Shown here in pieces: positions 1 to 11,411 of a DNA stretch of 64,000 nt. Every line of letters starts with the position of its first letter. Within the stretch, counting starts at the first letter, position 1. Position numbers and translations under genes: made by a program. A model generated the notes under the pieces. That model did no database searches. It saw only the letters and a program-made list of their open reading frames with translations, and was not told the origin of the DNA. Source of the stretch: Amoebidium appalachense. Lineage: Eukaryota > Ichthyosporea. The stretch is taken from NCBI GenBank assembly GCA_963693365.1, contig CAVNZM010000016.1, forward strand, positions 1,612,001 to 1,676,000, read 5' to 3'.

Positions 1-542
1 ATGCGTTATAGTATTCAAAGTACACATTTGCGAAGGAGAATACGATGCAGGATAGCCTAGAATAGCGCACACAAAGAATATGCGTCGTGTTTATGGTTGC
101 AGTGGGGCTATGTGATTCTGGTCGTATGTTTTGACCTACATCAAGACAAAAAACAAAATAAAACATAAGAGTATCTATGTGTCCTCGAACAGCACCACGA
201 TTCAAGGGGGTGGGGGGGGGGGGGGGGGGGGGGGGGAGGGGGGGGGGGAGGGGGTGAATGTGTATGAAGTAGGAAATGCACATTCACAACAGACAACACA
301 ATGCAGAGTGAAAAACACACGGAGTATGCATAATAAGCAGAGTCCATCCTCCCGCCCGGGGGGGGGGGGGGGGGGGGGGGGGACATTACAACGTTGTCAC
401 GATAAGCGTAGTAAAAAATAGATAGCTCTACGGAAAGGGGAAAGAAAAAGGGCAAACAAAAGCGAGCCACCGTCGCACTAACCAAAAACAGAACAAAACA
501 AACCAAACCACACAAACGAAACAGGACAAAAGAAAAAAATAA
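1..542. other. G-run-rich DNA with one dispersed-repeat copy; no gene seen
   Basis: The first 540 bases hold two long G runs (about 216-252 and 358-382) that bracket a copy of the dispersed repeat called R2 here (about 253-350). Apparent reading frames are Gly- or Pro-rich translations of the homopolymers and are not genes. Confidence 0.6.
253..350 (+). repeat. Dispersed repeat R2, diverged copy
   Basis: This copy shares the order of short blocks seen in R2: a GAATG start directly after a G run, a CACAATGCAGA block, and an end block of the form GCATAATAAGCAGAG-CC. It is strongly diverged from the near-identical pair at 11228-11364 and 57331-57467. The same arrangement recurs at 1218-1325 and 1378-1440. 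Confidence 0.6.
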
Positions 543-614
543 CTCCCAATCGGGGAATCGAACCCCGGCCGCCGCGGTGAAAGCGCGGAATCCTAACCAC
601 TAGACCAATTGGGA
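543..614 (-). tRNA. tRNA-Glu (anticodon UUC)
   Basis: A 72-nt cloverleaf reads on the minus strand. The acceptor arm TCCCAAT pairs with ATTGGGA. The D-arm is GTCTAGTGGTTAGGAT. The anticodon stem CCGCG/CGCGG carries the loop CTTTCAC, giving anticodon TTC, and the T-arm CGGGG-TTCGATT-CCCCG is perfect. The discriminator base is G. The box A and box B internal promoter elements of RNA polymerase III are therefore intact. No intron is visible and the CCA end is not encoded, as expected for a nuclear gene. It decodes GAA (and GAG by wobble). Confidence 0.96.
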
Positions 615-1827
615 AGAGATGGTTGTGCACGTGTTTCCATACCCAAGAGCGCGACGTGCAATATTCTTCTGAACTTTGTTCCCCCTGAGCTAAAATGTGT
701 TGGGCATACACATGCCAACAACAAACCCCAGAAAGTTTTATTGGTACATTCCTTCAAGACACACGTCGCACTGGCCAAGTGTGCGCGCGCGTGTGTGTGG
801 GTGTGTGTGAGTGAGTGCGCAGGTATGCCGGTGCGCACAGCGTGTGTATCTGTGTGCATACGGGGAGCGGCAGTGCGCATATGCACGTGTATCTGTGCGT
901 TTTGAGAGTTGTGCAGCGCGAGAGCGGTCTGAACTGTGTGAAGGCATACGTAGGGTAGTGTCCATGCAGTAAGAAGTATATATTACCACCGTGAATCCAG
1001 AGGAACAAGCAAATCGAATTATGCAGTAGCAGGATTTCAGTTGGGGCATGCACGTGTGGGTGAGTACAAATCCAAGAAATGAAAACACAATGCAGACAAC
1101 CCATTCACCTTGCCCACCCAGTGGTGGTGGTGGTACGCGCGCGCATGTGTGTAGGGGAGGGGGGGAGAGGGGGAGGGGGGGGGGGGGGGGGGGGGGGGGG
1201 GAGGGGGGGAGGATGTGTGTTAATGCAGAATACAGGGTAGTCTCTCACCAAGGCAAACGAAGCACAATACCATGCAGATTTTGCAAAGCGAACATAAACA
1301 CAGTCTGCATCATTAGTAGAGCCCCGGAGGTGGTGGGGGGAGGGGGAGAGGTGGGGAGGGGGGGGGGGGGGGGGGGTTGAATGCGAATACGAAGTACAGA
1401 TCCACAACGGACAACAGAATGCAAAGTGCAAACCACACAGAGTGTGTGTGTGTGTGCGCGAGTGTGTGTGTGTGTGGTGGTGGCGGTGGTGGTGGTAGGG
1501 GGAGGGGGGGAGGGGGGAAGGGAGGGGGGGGGAGGGGGGAGGTCACACCCACCGGTAGCAGCCTCCCTCTCCACATCGACTGTCTCTGATGTCTTTGTTG
1601 CTGCCTTCATGTGCCATAGGGCATAGTTTAGCGCCATGCTGTGTAGCTCGTAGGAGGGGTCGTGGCTGTCACTGAAGGGGGGTCCAATGATGTTGTCCCA
1701 TCTGCATGGAAATTTGGGGTGGTTAGAGGGGTTTCGATAATGTTTTTCGGTCTGCAGGGAAATTTGGTAAAGTTAGGCGGGGATACAACACAACAATGCT
1801 CAATCATCTGCATGGAAATACGGGCTA

Positions 1828-1858
<31 letters not shown>

Positions 1859-2222
1859 GGGGGGGGGGGGGGGGGGGTCCAGCAAGCTTGTCTCATTTGA
1901 TAACCCCGCCGATCAAATTTTCATTCGGGAGAAGAGGGGCGGGCAGGGGGGGGGGGGGGAGGGGGGGGGGAGCGCAAACAGCACAACGATTTCGTCAAGT
2001 ATCCGAAACTGTTTGGCCAATAAGAGATTGCCCTGTGGGAAAGAAGAAGGAAAGAAGGTGGGGAGATGTTGAAAGGGTACATGTGTGTGATGAGTGCTTA
2101 TATGCATGTTTGCGATTGTGAGTGTGTGTGTAGCGGGGAGGCAGGGGGATTTAGGGGAGTTGGGATGTAAGGGAGGTTGAAGGGGGGAGGGGGGGGGGGG
2201 GGGGGAGGTCTGTGTGTACATT

Positions 2223-2284
<62 letters not shown>

Positions 2285-2700
2285 CGCGCGTGCGCGTGTG
2301 TGTGCGTGTGTGTATGTCTGTGGTTGAGCGTGTTCATGCGTGTGTATGTGAGTTGGGTACACGAAAGGAAACAGGAAGGAAAGGAGGGTTGGATGCATAC
2401 CTAAACACAATGCCGGATTGACGAATTCGTGCTCGCTGCTGACCCAAATCTGCAAAATGCAAAACCCACGCGAATCAGTGCTTACACTGGCTTCCTTTTA
2501 ATGGCTAGGGGCACAGACAGTCCGATAACAGGTGTGATAACAGGTGTGAGAGATCACAGTGCGAGGCGTTATGATAACCCTGGCTGGGGGAGAAGAGATG
2601 AAGAGAAGGTGGGCGAGTGGGTGGGTGGGTGGGTGGAGGGGGGGGGGGGGGGGGGGGGAGCAGGGTAGAATGTGCTATTCAGTACGAAGGGGGAGGGGGA
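615..2700. other. Low-complexity region with R2-like fragments; no confident gene
   Basis: The stretch alternates GT-rich, G-run and mixed sequence. R2-like fragments lie at about 1040-1130, 1218-1325 and 1378-1440, each next to G runs. A T-run (about 1831-1858) runs straight into a G-run (1859-1877). A (TG)n tract occupies about 2224-2276. Short segments near 2405-2444 and 1960-2020 on the minus strand have good acceptor-like ends and may be exons of the Bro1-like gene, but no frame could be tied to it. Confidence 0.5.
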
Positions 2701-2720
2701 GGCGGTGTGGGTGGGTGGGT

Positions 2721-2752
<32 letters not shown>

Positions 2753-2858
2753 GGGAGCAAAAGAGAGGGAGAACGTGGAACCTAGAAGCACTTGGACATC
2801 AAAGCGAACCTCCGACGGCAGGTCATCCCATACTCCCTTGCCCGTACACAGTATTTGC

Positions 2859-2898
<40 letters not shown>

Positions 2899-3102
2899 TT
2901 CCGGCGTGTCCGCCCCATTCCCCATCAACCCACATCCCCCCCCCTCCTCCCCACCCCACCCCCATCCACCCACCCACCCACCTACCTAAACACACCGAGA
3001 CCTAAACACACACCGAAAGAGAAAAAAAGGAGACCGTAAAACACACACCACCACCATCAAACACACAGCCAGAGACAAACGCACACACCAAAAAAAAAAA
3101 AA

Positions 3103-3152
<50 letters not shown>

Positions 3153-3327
3153 GAAGAAAGAAAGAAGAGAACAAAGGAAAAGCACAGGTGACGACTATCT
3201 CTCCCCCTCCTTCCAGCCCCCCCCCCCCCCCCTTCCCTCCCCCCCCCCCCCCCCCCCCCCCCCCACACCCCCCCGGGGGACGTAGAGAGAAGGGGCGGGC
3301 CATAGGGTGGAAAGGGGAATTTGATAC
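2700..3327. repeat. Long G-run and C-run cluster
   Basis: Runs of 30 or more identical bases alternate in orientation: G near 2721-2751, C near 2862-2898, A-then-G near 3090-3151, and C near 3219-3275. The adjacent G and C tracts could pair with each other. A 90-base island at about 2755-2850 is the possible further exon of the Bro1-like gene. Confidence 0.7.
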
Positions 3328-4132
3328 CTTTACCCTCCGGAGCCTCAACGCCATCAACCAAACCCCTTAGAAGGGAAAGATAGTCTTTGACGGCCTTTTC
3401 AAGTGTGTCGGCTGAGGTGGCTTGTTTGGAAAGAAGAAGAAGCACCTCCTTACGCTTACTGTCTAGGTCTGTGTTGTGTGCATGATTAGAGGAATAGTGT
3501 GATAGGTTTATAGTTAGAGGAATAGTGTGATAGGTTTATAGTTAGAGGAATAGTGTGATAGGTTTATGGTTAGAGCAAAAGTGTGTAGGTTTGTAGTTAA
3601 GAGTATAGCGGATTAGGTTTCCAGTTCGAGGAATGATTTGGTAGGTTTATAGTTAAACGTATGGTGTGAAAGGTTTATGGTTAGAGAAATGCTCTGGTGC
3701 GCTTATGGACATAGGAATACCGGCAAGTGCACAAGAAAGATCTATCTTTCGAGCCGCTGGTGGATAAGGTTTTAAGATGTTGCAAAGTTATAATCTATGT
3801 GTTTAAGGTATAGTACCCATAAATAATTCATATTTTGGAAGTAAATGCACAATGTGATATGTATACTGCAGAATGCATCATGTTTGATTGTTTGATTATA
3901 CAAAAAATTGCATTGTGTGTGATGCAAAACGTAACAACAAAAAGGTAACGTGTGTGCGTTACATGACCACAACTTGATACCACCAAATGCAAGTTGTGTG
4001 CGAGGATGCTGCCTAGCACCGACTTCATGCAAGAACTACCCAACGCTATCAACGTCCGTGGCATGTGCAGTGGTTAAGACAAACAAAACGAAAAAACAAT
4101 AAGAAAAAAAAAAGAAAAAAAAATAGAGAGAA

Positions 4133-4165
<33 letters not shown>

Positions 4166-4363
4166 ATAAGAGAAAATAGAGGGGGGTAGGTTCAGAAATG
4201 GTAGATATATGGGAGTCAGGTTGGCCAAAGCCTCCACCCCCTCTCCCCTCCCCGCCCCCCCCCTCCCCCCCCCCCCCCCGATATGGCTACAGCCACCCTT
4301 CCCTCCAACCCCCCCCCCCCCCCCCAAACACACCCACACACACACCCACACACACCCACCCAC

Positions 4364-4421
<58 letters not shown>

Positions 4422-5866
4422 CCCCCCGTTCCTACAACAACACACACACCAACGGCCCCGCCACCACCCCAAAACAAAAGGAAAAGGCAAGAAGAAGGGG
4501 GGGATTGGGGGGGGGTGTGCTTACCCACAAACCATGACCAAACTCCATAAACCCTCTCTCCCCCCCCCCCCCACCCCCCCTCGCTCCCCCCACCACCACC
4601 GCCACCGTCACTCACACGAAGCCATCTACTCATTCCTCCCCTCAACACCATGACATGCATGTGTATAATGTGTGGTGTAACCTCCCCCCTCCCCCCTCCC
4701 CCCCTCCCCCTCCCCCCCCCCTCAAAAAAAAAAAAAAGGGGGGGGGGGGGGGGGGGGGGAGGGGGGGAGCGAAAGAAAAGACCACCATCACCACACTGCC
4801 ACCACCACCGCCAACACATGCACATGCACACGCATACACACACCAACCTAGCTTACCCACACATACCCCCCCCCCCCCCCCCCCCCCCCCCCTCAAACAC
4901 ACACACACACACACACCACACACCCCACACACGCCCACACCCACCCTACACCCACCCACACCCACACCCACACAAACCCAAACAAAGACATACCTCTAAA
5001 TATATCCTTTGCCTGTGAGGTGATTGCCTGGGCAAACTGCCGGCTGAACTCAAACGTTGGGGTGGTGCGCATGCCCCCAAGGTAGAAATAGAACACCATT
5101 TTCGCTGCTGGGCAAAAAAATTAATTTTAGCCCCTGGGCCGAACACAAACACAGGCTCAGAATTTGACGTGGCACATGTACGTGAAGTTAACGTCGACGT
5201 GGAACGGAGATGTGTGTGTGTGTGTGTGTTTGGGGGGGCGGGGGAGGGGAGGGGGGGGGGGGGAAGGGGGGGAGCAGGCAGATTCTGAGGTATTTAAACA
5301 GGAAGAACGATGAAACAGGAGACGGGAGGCAGGTGTGGAAACGTTTTTTGTGCTGGTGAGTGGGTGTCGGTTGAAAATTTGAGAGGGGAGGGGGGCGGAG
5401 GCGAGAGGGGGGGGGGGGGGGGGGTTGAAGTTTGGTGTACTCGGTGTTGAAGGTAAAGGAAGATGGTGGGAGGAAAGAAGTTTTGGGAAAGGATAAGAAG
5501 GCGGGGAGGACGGGGCGGGGAGAGATAGAGGACGCAAGAGAGGGAGGGAGGGCGGGAGGGAAAGGACGGGGGGAGGGGAAGGGGGGGGGGGGGGGGGGGG
5601 GGAGAAAGGAGGGGGGGGGGGGGGGAGGGAGGGAGGGAGGGAGGGAGGGAGGGAGGGAAGGGGGAAGGGGTCATGGAGGGAGGGAGGGAGGGGGGGGGGG
5701 GGAGGAGAGGAAGGCACGGAGGGGAGGGGGGGGGGGGAGGGGGGGAGGGGGGGGGGGAGATTGGAGGGGGGAGGGAGAGGAAGAAGAGCAAGAGAGAGGG
5801 GGGGGGGGGGGGGGGGGGGGGGGGAGAGAGAGAGAGAAAGAGAGAGAGAGAGACACACACACACAG

Positions 5867-5934
<68 letters not shown>

Positions 5935-6103
5935 TCTTCCCCTCCCTCCCTCCCTTCTTTACCTCTTCGCCATCCCCCGCCCCCCTGCATCCCCCTCTTC
6001 CCCCCCCCCCCCCCCGCCCGGGCACCCTAACTCTCTCCCCCTCATCCCCCCCCCTCCCTCTCTTCCTTCTTACCCCCTGTCCTCCCTCCTCCCTCTCTCT
6101 TAA

Positions 6104-6151
<48 letters not shown>

Positions 6152-6491
6152 CCCCCCCCCTCTCCCCCCTCCCCCCCCGGTGAATCTCATTCAACAAGCA
6201 GAGGGGGGTAGGGGGGGTAGGGGGGGAGGGGGTGGGGGGGGGGGAGGGGGCAGGCACGAGGATGACCAGCATGTGGAAAAGACTGCGAATGATAAAGAAT
6301 CCGAAAGCGCAATGGACTTGGCGGGGAGGAGGGGGGGGAGGGGGAAGGGGAAGGGGGGGGGGGGGGGGGGGGGGGGGGGTTGGAAGTGCGGGATAAAACA
6401 TACCAGCCGGTGCGGCTTGCTGTTGTGGGAGTCGAAACTTCGAGATGAAAGAAGGTGTTGCTTTAATGGCCCAAATCTTCACTATGTTTAT
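3328..6491 (-). CDS. Probable Bro1-domain protein (BROX/ALIX-like), N-terminal exons
   Basis: Three exons join in phase on the minus strand: 6404-about 6491, 4994-5104 and 3328-3468, all with GT donors and AG acceptors and all phase 1. The middle exon encodes a VFYFYLGGM stretch placed like the start of a Bro1 domain. The third encodes IFRDLDSKRKEVLLLLS followed by KDYLSLLRGLVDG, which aligns with the early helical part of BROX-type Bro1 domains (DL..S, LL.L, Y.SLL.G). A further segment at about 2700-2830 (VWDDLPSEVRFDVQVLL) resembles the next Bro1 piece (W.D.....D..FEL), but its splice phase does not fit directly. No ATG is found in the first exon, so the start is missing, and the C-terminal part was not found. 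Bro1 proteins bind ESCRT-III; that role here is inference. Confidence 0.5.
3484..3708. repeat. 28-bp minisatellite, about 8 units
   Basis: Tandem units of about 28 bp begin with GTTAGAGGAATAGTGTGATA and end in GGTTTATA. The first three copies are almost identical and later ones drift (for example GTTCGAGGAATGATTTGG and GTTAAACGTATGGTGTG). The array lies in the intron between the two best exons of the Bro1-like gene. Confidence 0.9.
3709..4993. other. Intronic unique DNA followed by CA/C-run cluster
   Basis: Bases 3709-4090 are AT-rich unique sequence without an open frame of note. From 4090 the sequence is (GA)n, then C runs, (CA)n (about 4374-4418), an A12-G25 block near 4726-4760 and more CA. 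Long apparent His/Thr, Cys/Val or Pro frames on both strands are translations of these repeats. Confidence 0.6.
5220..6400. repeat. Purine-run block with facing (GA)n and (CT)n tracts
   Basis: About 1 kb of almost pure G/A sequence contains GGGA repeats (about 5620-5690), G runs and a (GA)n tract at about 5824-5928. After a pyrimidine-rich spacer comes a (CT)n tract at about 6107-6149. The two dinucleotide tracts are complementary, so the strand can fold back on itself. No coding evidence is present. Confidence 0.85.
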
Positions 6492-6504
6492 CTGGATGTC
6501 ACAG

Positions 6505-8561
6505 GTGTAGGCTCTAGTAGCGGTAAGGTGGCGTACATAGCTTCCCAGCTAGTATATATAAGGAGGTTGTAACACAGGGCGGAGGGGGGGGAAGGGGAAG
6601 GGGGGCAAGGGGGGGGGGGGGGGGGGGGGGAATGCAGCCCCAAGATCTGATCTATATTATGTGCACGTTTCGATTCAAGTACTCAATAGCTTTGCTGAGA
6701 GGGAAATAAGAAAGACGACCGTACAGTAAAACGCTCTATTGTATCTTTGGCGATTCTGAAACCCTAATCGCCTTAGGCAGTTAGTATCTATACGTAAACT
6801 GAAATATATAACCAAAGAAAAAAAATAGGTGCCGGCTTTGCCAAGTGACGACACTGCGGCTGCGGTCGGCGATCGTGACGGGTACAATCTAAGTCGCGCA
6901 TACCCTCAGTAAGAGAGTGCTCGATGCTGACGAGTAAGACTACTTCGCACGGCGCACGCGCCCACGGTGGTCACCACTCACCAGTTTAGTGACGTCACAG
7001 TACAGTGCTGCTTGCTTGGAGGCTTTGGCTCACTCTTATCAGTTAGATCCCGCCTATCTGCGCTTATGTTTCTTCTAAGCTGCATTAAATACGTGTAAAT
7101 ACTCCGTATATATTTCATATATAATAATTACTCTGTTAGAGCTTTCTCTTATTTTTTTTTGCATTTTAGTAGCTGATGACAGGGGCACGTGAATTTTGAG
7201 CCAGCTATGTTCTATTCCCCAATCAGAATAGGGCCTTTTGGAGGCGGGCAAATAACACCCCAGCTGTATTAGATAGATCCCAGTGGCCTTTTCCAGCTCT
7301 AAAAATTAGGAAAAGATACGAATACGCAGACATAAGGCATAAAGTTATATTTGTGGTTTTTTATTTTTCCTTATGCTACAAAAAGAGCTAATAAAGCTAT
7401 TTAATGAAAAAAAGAGCGAGTCCTAAGAAAGCAATTTTTTTCTCTTTGCAACTTGCTCCAGCAACAGCCAATCACCGCGAACTTGCGGGCGTCTGACTCG
7501 TCCGTTGTGCCTCTGCGACCAGGCTCGGCCCTCGGGATCACCGTGAGCGCAATCTTTATTGCCGGCATACCTATATTCGAGGGCACGCGCTTTTTTCTAT
7601 GACCCAAGGCTTTAGACCAAAGGACAATCTCTCTTGTGTAAGAAAATACGTCAAAGTGCTTTGTTCAGTAGTGCCACAGGTGCCGCAGTAGAGGGATTTT
7701 TGACATGTCCAGCAGAAGCTAACGATAATCCGACATTGAGCGTTCTAGACGCGTGATCTCTCACCAATTAAAAAGGCGCATGTAAATATGATGTTGAACG
7801 AAGCAGCATGAAGGCTCGTGCAACACCGCCGCATATCATGTAGAAAGTAATGGGCTGGCCGGTGGCCAATGGTTTCTCGCTATTTTTTTTTTTTAAGTTA
7901 CAATTTTGTTAGTTTGTAAGGTAACAAAAAACTCTAAAAGTCTGCATACATACATATACATACTGACAAAACCTAGGGATGCCCAGATCTCCTGGGGAGG
8001 TCCTCCTATTTATCCAATCAGCAATAACCATTTTAGATTTTAAATCACCGTGTATGCACGATCTAAGGGTTGGCCCTTTGCTTCTAGTCTGACGGGAACG
8101 CTGTATACGCCACCAGTTTCGTCCTTTATTTTCTTCGTTTTATCGGGAAAAAAAACATCCGTTTGAAAAATAGAGAGAGAGCAAAGCAAGAGAGACAGCG
8201 TTACACATTTGTGCGGATGGCACTAGACTGTTAGGTATACTCCGTTCTGTTTTACAGGTATAGAGGATAGAAGAAAAATGCTTGAAAGCTGATGTTTTTT
8301 TGGTGATTCTCTTCCTTGTATTAGACCTCGGTCAACTGCATGGTGACAGCTGAGAATACGCTCAACACGTTAACTCTTTGTTCCTGGACTGTGCAGTGGT
8401 TTTCGAAGTTGGATAATTCTCTTTGAATTTTTTTTCTAGCATAACTTTTTTTCTTTTGCCTTTTTCATGTAGGTCAAAGCACACCTCTGAGCCTGTTTTC
8501 CAGGTTTCCTGTTTCGCAAACTTTTCTTGATGTTTTGGCGCCCCAGTTTCGCGCCGGCGAG
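6505..8561. other. Ordinary intergenic region, probable 5' region of the zinc-finger gene
   Basis: Unlike its surroundings this stretch has mixed composition after the G run at about 6610-6631. No open frame of useful length and no RNA gene could be recognised. A T-rich tract followed by an AG near 8431-8471, just upstream of the zinc-finger start, looks like the end of an intron in the 5' UTR. The region probably holds the divergent promoters of the Bro1-like gene and the zinc-finger gene; no core element can be proved by eye. Confidence 0.5.
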
Positions 8562-9674
8562 ATGAAGACCATGGGGCGAACCCTCTACCAGTGCAGTGTG
8601 TGCGATGCGAACCCAAGCAAACGTCATAACGTAGAAAGGCATGTTTGGCTACAGCATGTTCGCAAATGGATGAACCTTCGCACACAGGAGTACCAGGTAT
8701 CCATGCACAAAAAGTATGTCGAGCGCTACATTCGAAAGCAGTCGGAGGCTGGAGGCACACTGCACAGTGCCCCAGAGGATTATCCTCCAGGCGAATTTCA
8801 GCCTCTCCCATTCAAGGAGGAGCAGAGAGTCGTAAAATTCGAGCAGGAATACGAAGAGGCTGCCTATAACGAGCAGCCGGATGGCAACTTGGAGCAAGAA
8901 ACATACTTGTCTGACGCAAACGTAAGCATGAACGGTAGTTACGCAAACACGCTTCCCTCACTCCCTCTTTCTTTTGTGAAACCTGAGGTTAGCCCGGATA
9001 CGACGCCGCAAAGCCGTATAGGTAGCCCTCCTCAGAGCCCGAATAGCGGTGCCTCTCAGACAGCGGCTGGGGATTTTGGTTTTGGGGACATGACAGCACC
9101 ACCTTTGCCACAGACAGACATGAACGTGTATGGCTCCCTAGAGCCGAAACCGGACCTTTTCCCTAATGAATTGTCGTCGGAAAACGCAACACCTGAACAG
9201 GATGATGGTGCTGCTGATGCTGCCCCGGTTGTTTTTGAAAATTATCTTGCGCAGTTGGCGCAGAACAACATTAACCATTATAAACAGGCACAAGCAGCGG
9301 TAGCTCGCACATTGTCGTCCTCGGGTAGTGATTTGACCGGACAGTCGTCGTTGCAATTCGACAGCAGTCAGAGCATGTCAAATCCATACGCGGCAATGCA
9401 GACACCCGGCAGTTATCCGTCGGTTTCCCCACCACTCCAGCAAACGATGCAGATGCCACAACAAGAGCAAAACGCCCCAATGCAGCCAGCCATGTTTTTA
9501 CCGCAGCTCGCACAGCCGCAGGCACAGGTGCCGTCAAGCACGGCAGAGGGGAGCATGTACCAGATGCCGGGCATTGGGGGGCCCAACCAGCAGTTGGAAA
9601 GCATGTACTTGCACCTGATGGCTGGATACGCGGTCGGCATAAACCCGGCACAGGTGAGCAAAGACGGTGTGTGA
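8562..9674 (+). CDS. Single C2H2 zinc-finger, Gln/Pro-rich protein
   Basis: An uninterrupted frame of 370 codons plus stop starts at ATG 8562; a second ATG at 8571 has a better context (ACC-ATG-G). Near the N-terminus is one classical C2H2 finger, YQCSVC...RHNVERHVWLQH (C11, C14, H27, H32; spacing C-2-C-12-H-4-H), followed by a basic helix-like stretch. The remaining 300 residues are acidic first, then rich in Gln, Pro, Ser and Met, the usual make-up of a transactivation region. The frame ends at a TGA just past a good donor (CAG|GTGAGC at 9653/9654). If that donor is used, a T-rich intron runs to an acceptor near 10259 and the protein ends a few residues later. A DNA- or RNA-binding regulator is inferred; no orthologue is recognised. 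Confidence 0.75.
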   Translation: MKTMGRTLYQCSVCDANPSKRHNVERHVWLQHVRKWMNLRTQEYQVSMHKKYVERYIRKQSEAGGTLHSAPEDYPPGEFQPLPFKEEQRVVKFEQEYEEAAYNEQPDGNLEQETYLSDANVSMNGSYANTLPSLPLSFVKPEVSPDTTPQSRIGSPPQSPNSGASQTAAGDFGFGDMTAPPLPQTDMNVYGSLEPKPDLFPNELSSENATPEQDDGAADAAPVVFENYLAQLAQNNINHYKQAQAAVARTLSSSGSDLTGQSSLQFDSSQSMSNPYAAMQTPGSYPSVSPPLQQTMQMPQQEQNAPMQPAMFLPQLAQPQAQVPSSTAEGSMYQMPGIGGPNQQLESMYLHLMAGYAVGINPAQVSKDGV

Positions 9675-11220
9675 GTATGGGTGGGCGGGGTTGGTGTCTG
9701 CGGTTCCCTTTTTTTTTTTCCTTTTTTTTTTTTTTTTCTTTTTTTTTTTTTTCCTTGGTGCCATATTTCTTTCCACCTGTAGTATGTTGCTTTTTTTGCA
9801 GTGATGGCGGTGACACAGGCGAGGAAGACGGTGGGTGGGTGGGTGCAGTGTCAGTGCTGACTGTTCTTTTTGTCTGTTTTTCTTTTTTTCTGCCTTTTTG
9901 GCGCCTTTTTCTTCCCTGGCATATGTTGCCTTTTGTCAGTGGTGGAGGCTTTGTGTTCAGGATCATATTTTTTACACACTGTTCTGTGGGAATGTGGATG
10001 CTTTTTTTTTTGTGTGTGTGTGTGTGTGTGTGTTTGTGTATTTGTGCTTGTGCGTGCACAGGGTTGTGTTTCAATATAAATTAATTTGAGGGAAGTGTAG
10101 GTGTGTGTGGTAATTGGGTCTACGGTTGTTTGCCAACTCTTTGTGCTCGTTAGCCTTTATTCGCTCTTCTCCCTCCTCTCTCTTGTTCTTCTTCTCGTTC
10201 TTCTTCTTCTTTTTTTTTTTTGTTCTTTTGTGTTCGTTTTCTCACTGTGCTTTCAACAGTTTCGGGCATCAAGCTGAATGCAGTCCTCACCCCTGCACAA
10301 GAGTTACAGCCGGAGCCAAGGAGCACTTTAACGCTGGTTGGCTCTAGCCTTTGTGCTCTGTCTTTAATAATATGCACCGAATGCCACAGCATCTCAGTTT
10401 ATATGAAGTGTAAACCGCAGGGAAAGGGTTATAGATGCCCTCTGATTAGATGATTTATATCGACGTGTCTCTTTCCACTTCTATAAAATATATTTCCTTC
10501 GCCTTTTTTCTTCTTTTTTCTTTTTCCTGCCCCATGAGGCATGACTGCACCATGGGTTGCTGAGCACATGCTGAACTGCTATAGGTTTCCTGTACCTGCT
10601 TCTATTTAACGACAAATTTATTTGCTGTTTAAACCTATCTGTGTTCGAATTGAAGTGTTACGAGCTCTTAGAAGGAAAAGAGCACATTCCATATTCCAGT
10701 GATGTAGATTTTTTTTTAACTCTTTTACGAAATATGCTCCCGCATAAGTAGTTGTGTATCTTGCAGGTGTAAACGAAAGCCTTGCAGTTTTGTGGTGTGC
10801 AAATAGACAACACATGTATTGTTATGCTGGATGAAATATGCCTATCAATATATACAAATGAGGACGACCAGGCGTCTTTTTGGTACATGGGACGACTTCA
10901 TTGCCCATGCGTGTCGTTTTTTGCCTTCTCTCTGTCATTTTGTCTTATCTGCTTGTGATTATTTCCACCCCCCCCCCCCCCCATGCAACCGGGCATGGTT
11001 GCTCTGTGTCGTGCATCTGTAAGCACATACGCGTTTGTCGCTGCACTGCATTAGTTTGCACACACATCTTCACCGTTTTGCTCACCTTCCTTGCACAAGC
11101 AACCCTGCTCGTCTTTGATCAAGACGGGTTGACCCACCCAAGTTCAGTTGATGCTGCTGTCTGAGTTGGAGCGTCGTATATACGCGGGCTAAGGGGTCGA
11201 AACTCAGACGCAATTGATGA
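9675..11220. other. Probable 3' intron and UTR of the zinc-finger gene, then intergenic DNA
   Basis: T-runs and a (TG)n tract dominate 9710-10250, consistent with an intron ending at TTTCAACAG (about 10259). The following 900 bases are ordinary AT-rich sequence with no open frame that I trust. A C-run lies at about 10968-10982. Confidence 0.5.
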
Positions 11221-11227
11221 CTTGGGC

Positions 11228-11364
11228 CCTCCCTGAGGATGGGCTCTGCTTATGACGCATACTGTGCGCATGGCTGATGCTGCATACTTGAATGTTTGCC
11301 TTTGCATGTGTCCTGCACCATGCTTCTCGTCGTGTATGCGTACTTCGTACTGTGTTCCGCATTC
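11228..11364 (-). repeat. Dispersed repeat R2, near-identical copy 1
   Basis: These 137 bases are the reverse complement of 57331-57467 with only three mismatches that I can count (about 98% identity). Read on the minus strand, the element starts GAATGCGGAACACAGTACGA and ends in GCAGAGCCCATCCTCA. A long C run follows at about 11370-11397 on the plus strand, so on the element's own strand a poly-G tract sits directly upstream, exactly as at 57 kb. Confidence 0.92.
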
Positions 11365-11380
11365 AACACCCCCCCCCCCC

Positions 11381-11398
<18 letters not shown>

Positions 11399-11411
<13 letters not shown>

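Noticed and set aside
4049-4846. Long Cys/Val/Gly-rich frame on the minus strand
   Set aside because: It is the translation of (CA)n, C runs and poly-T/poly-A. Similar frames arise in all six frames wherever these repeats occur; no start, domain or splice support.
6195-6250. Telomere-like GGGTAGGG repeats
   Set aside because: Only a few irregular GGGGGTA units within a longer G-run block; no regular TTAGGG array and genes lie on both sides.
5157-6572. Several frames of 200-300 codons on both strands (Ser/Leu/Pro or Arg/Glu/Gly rich)
   Set aside because: Overlapping frames in a purine/pyrimidine satellite with dinucleotide periodicity; openness is due to the absence of T on one strand.
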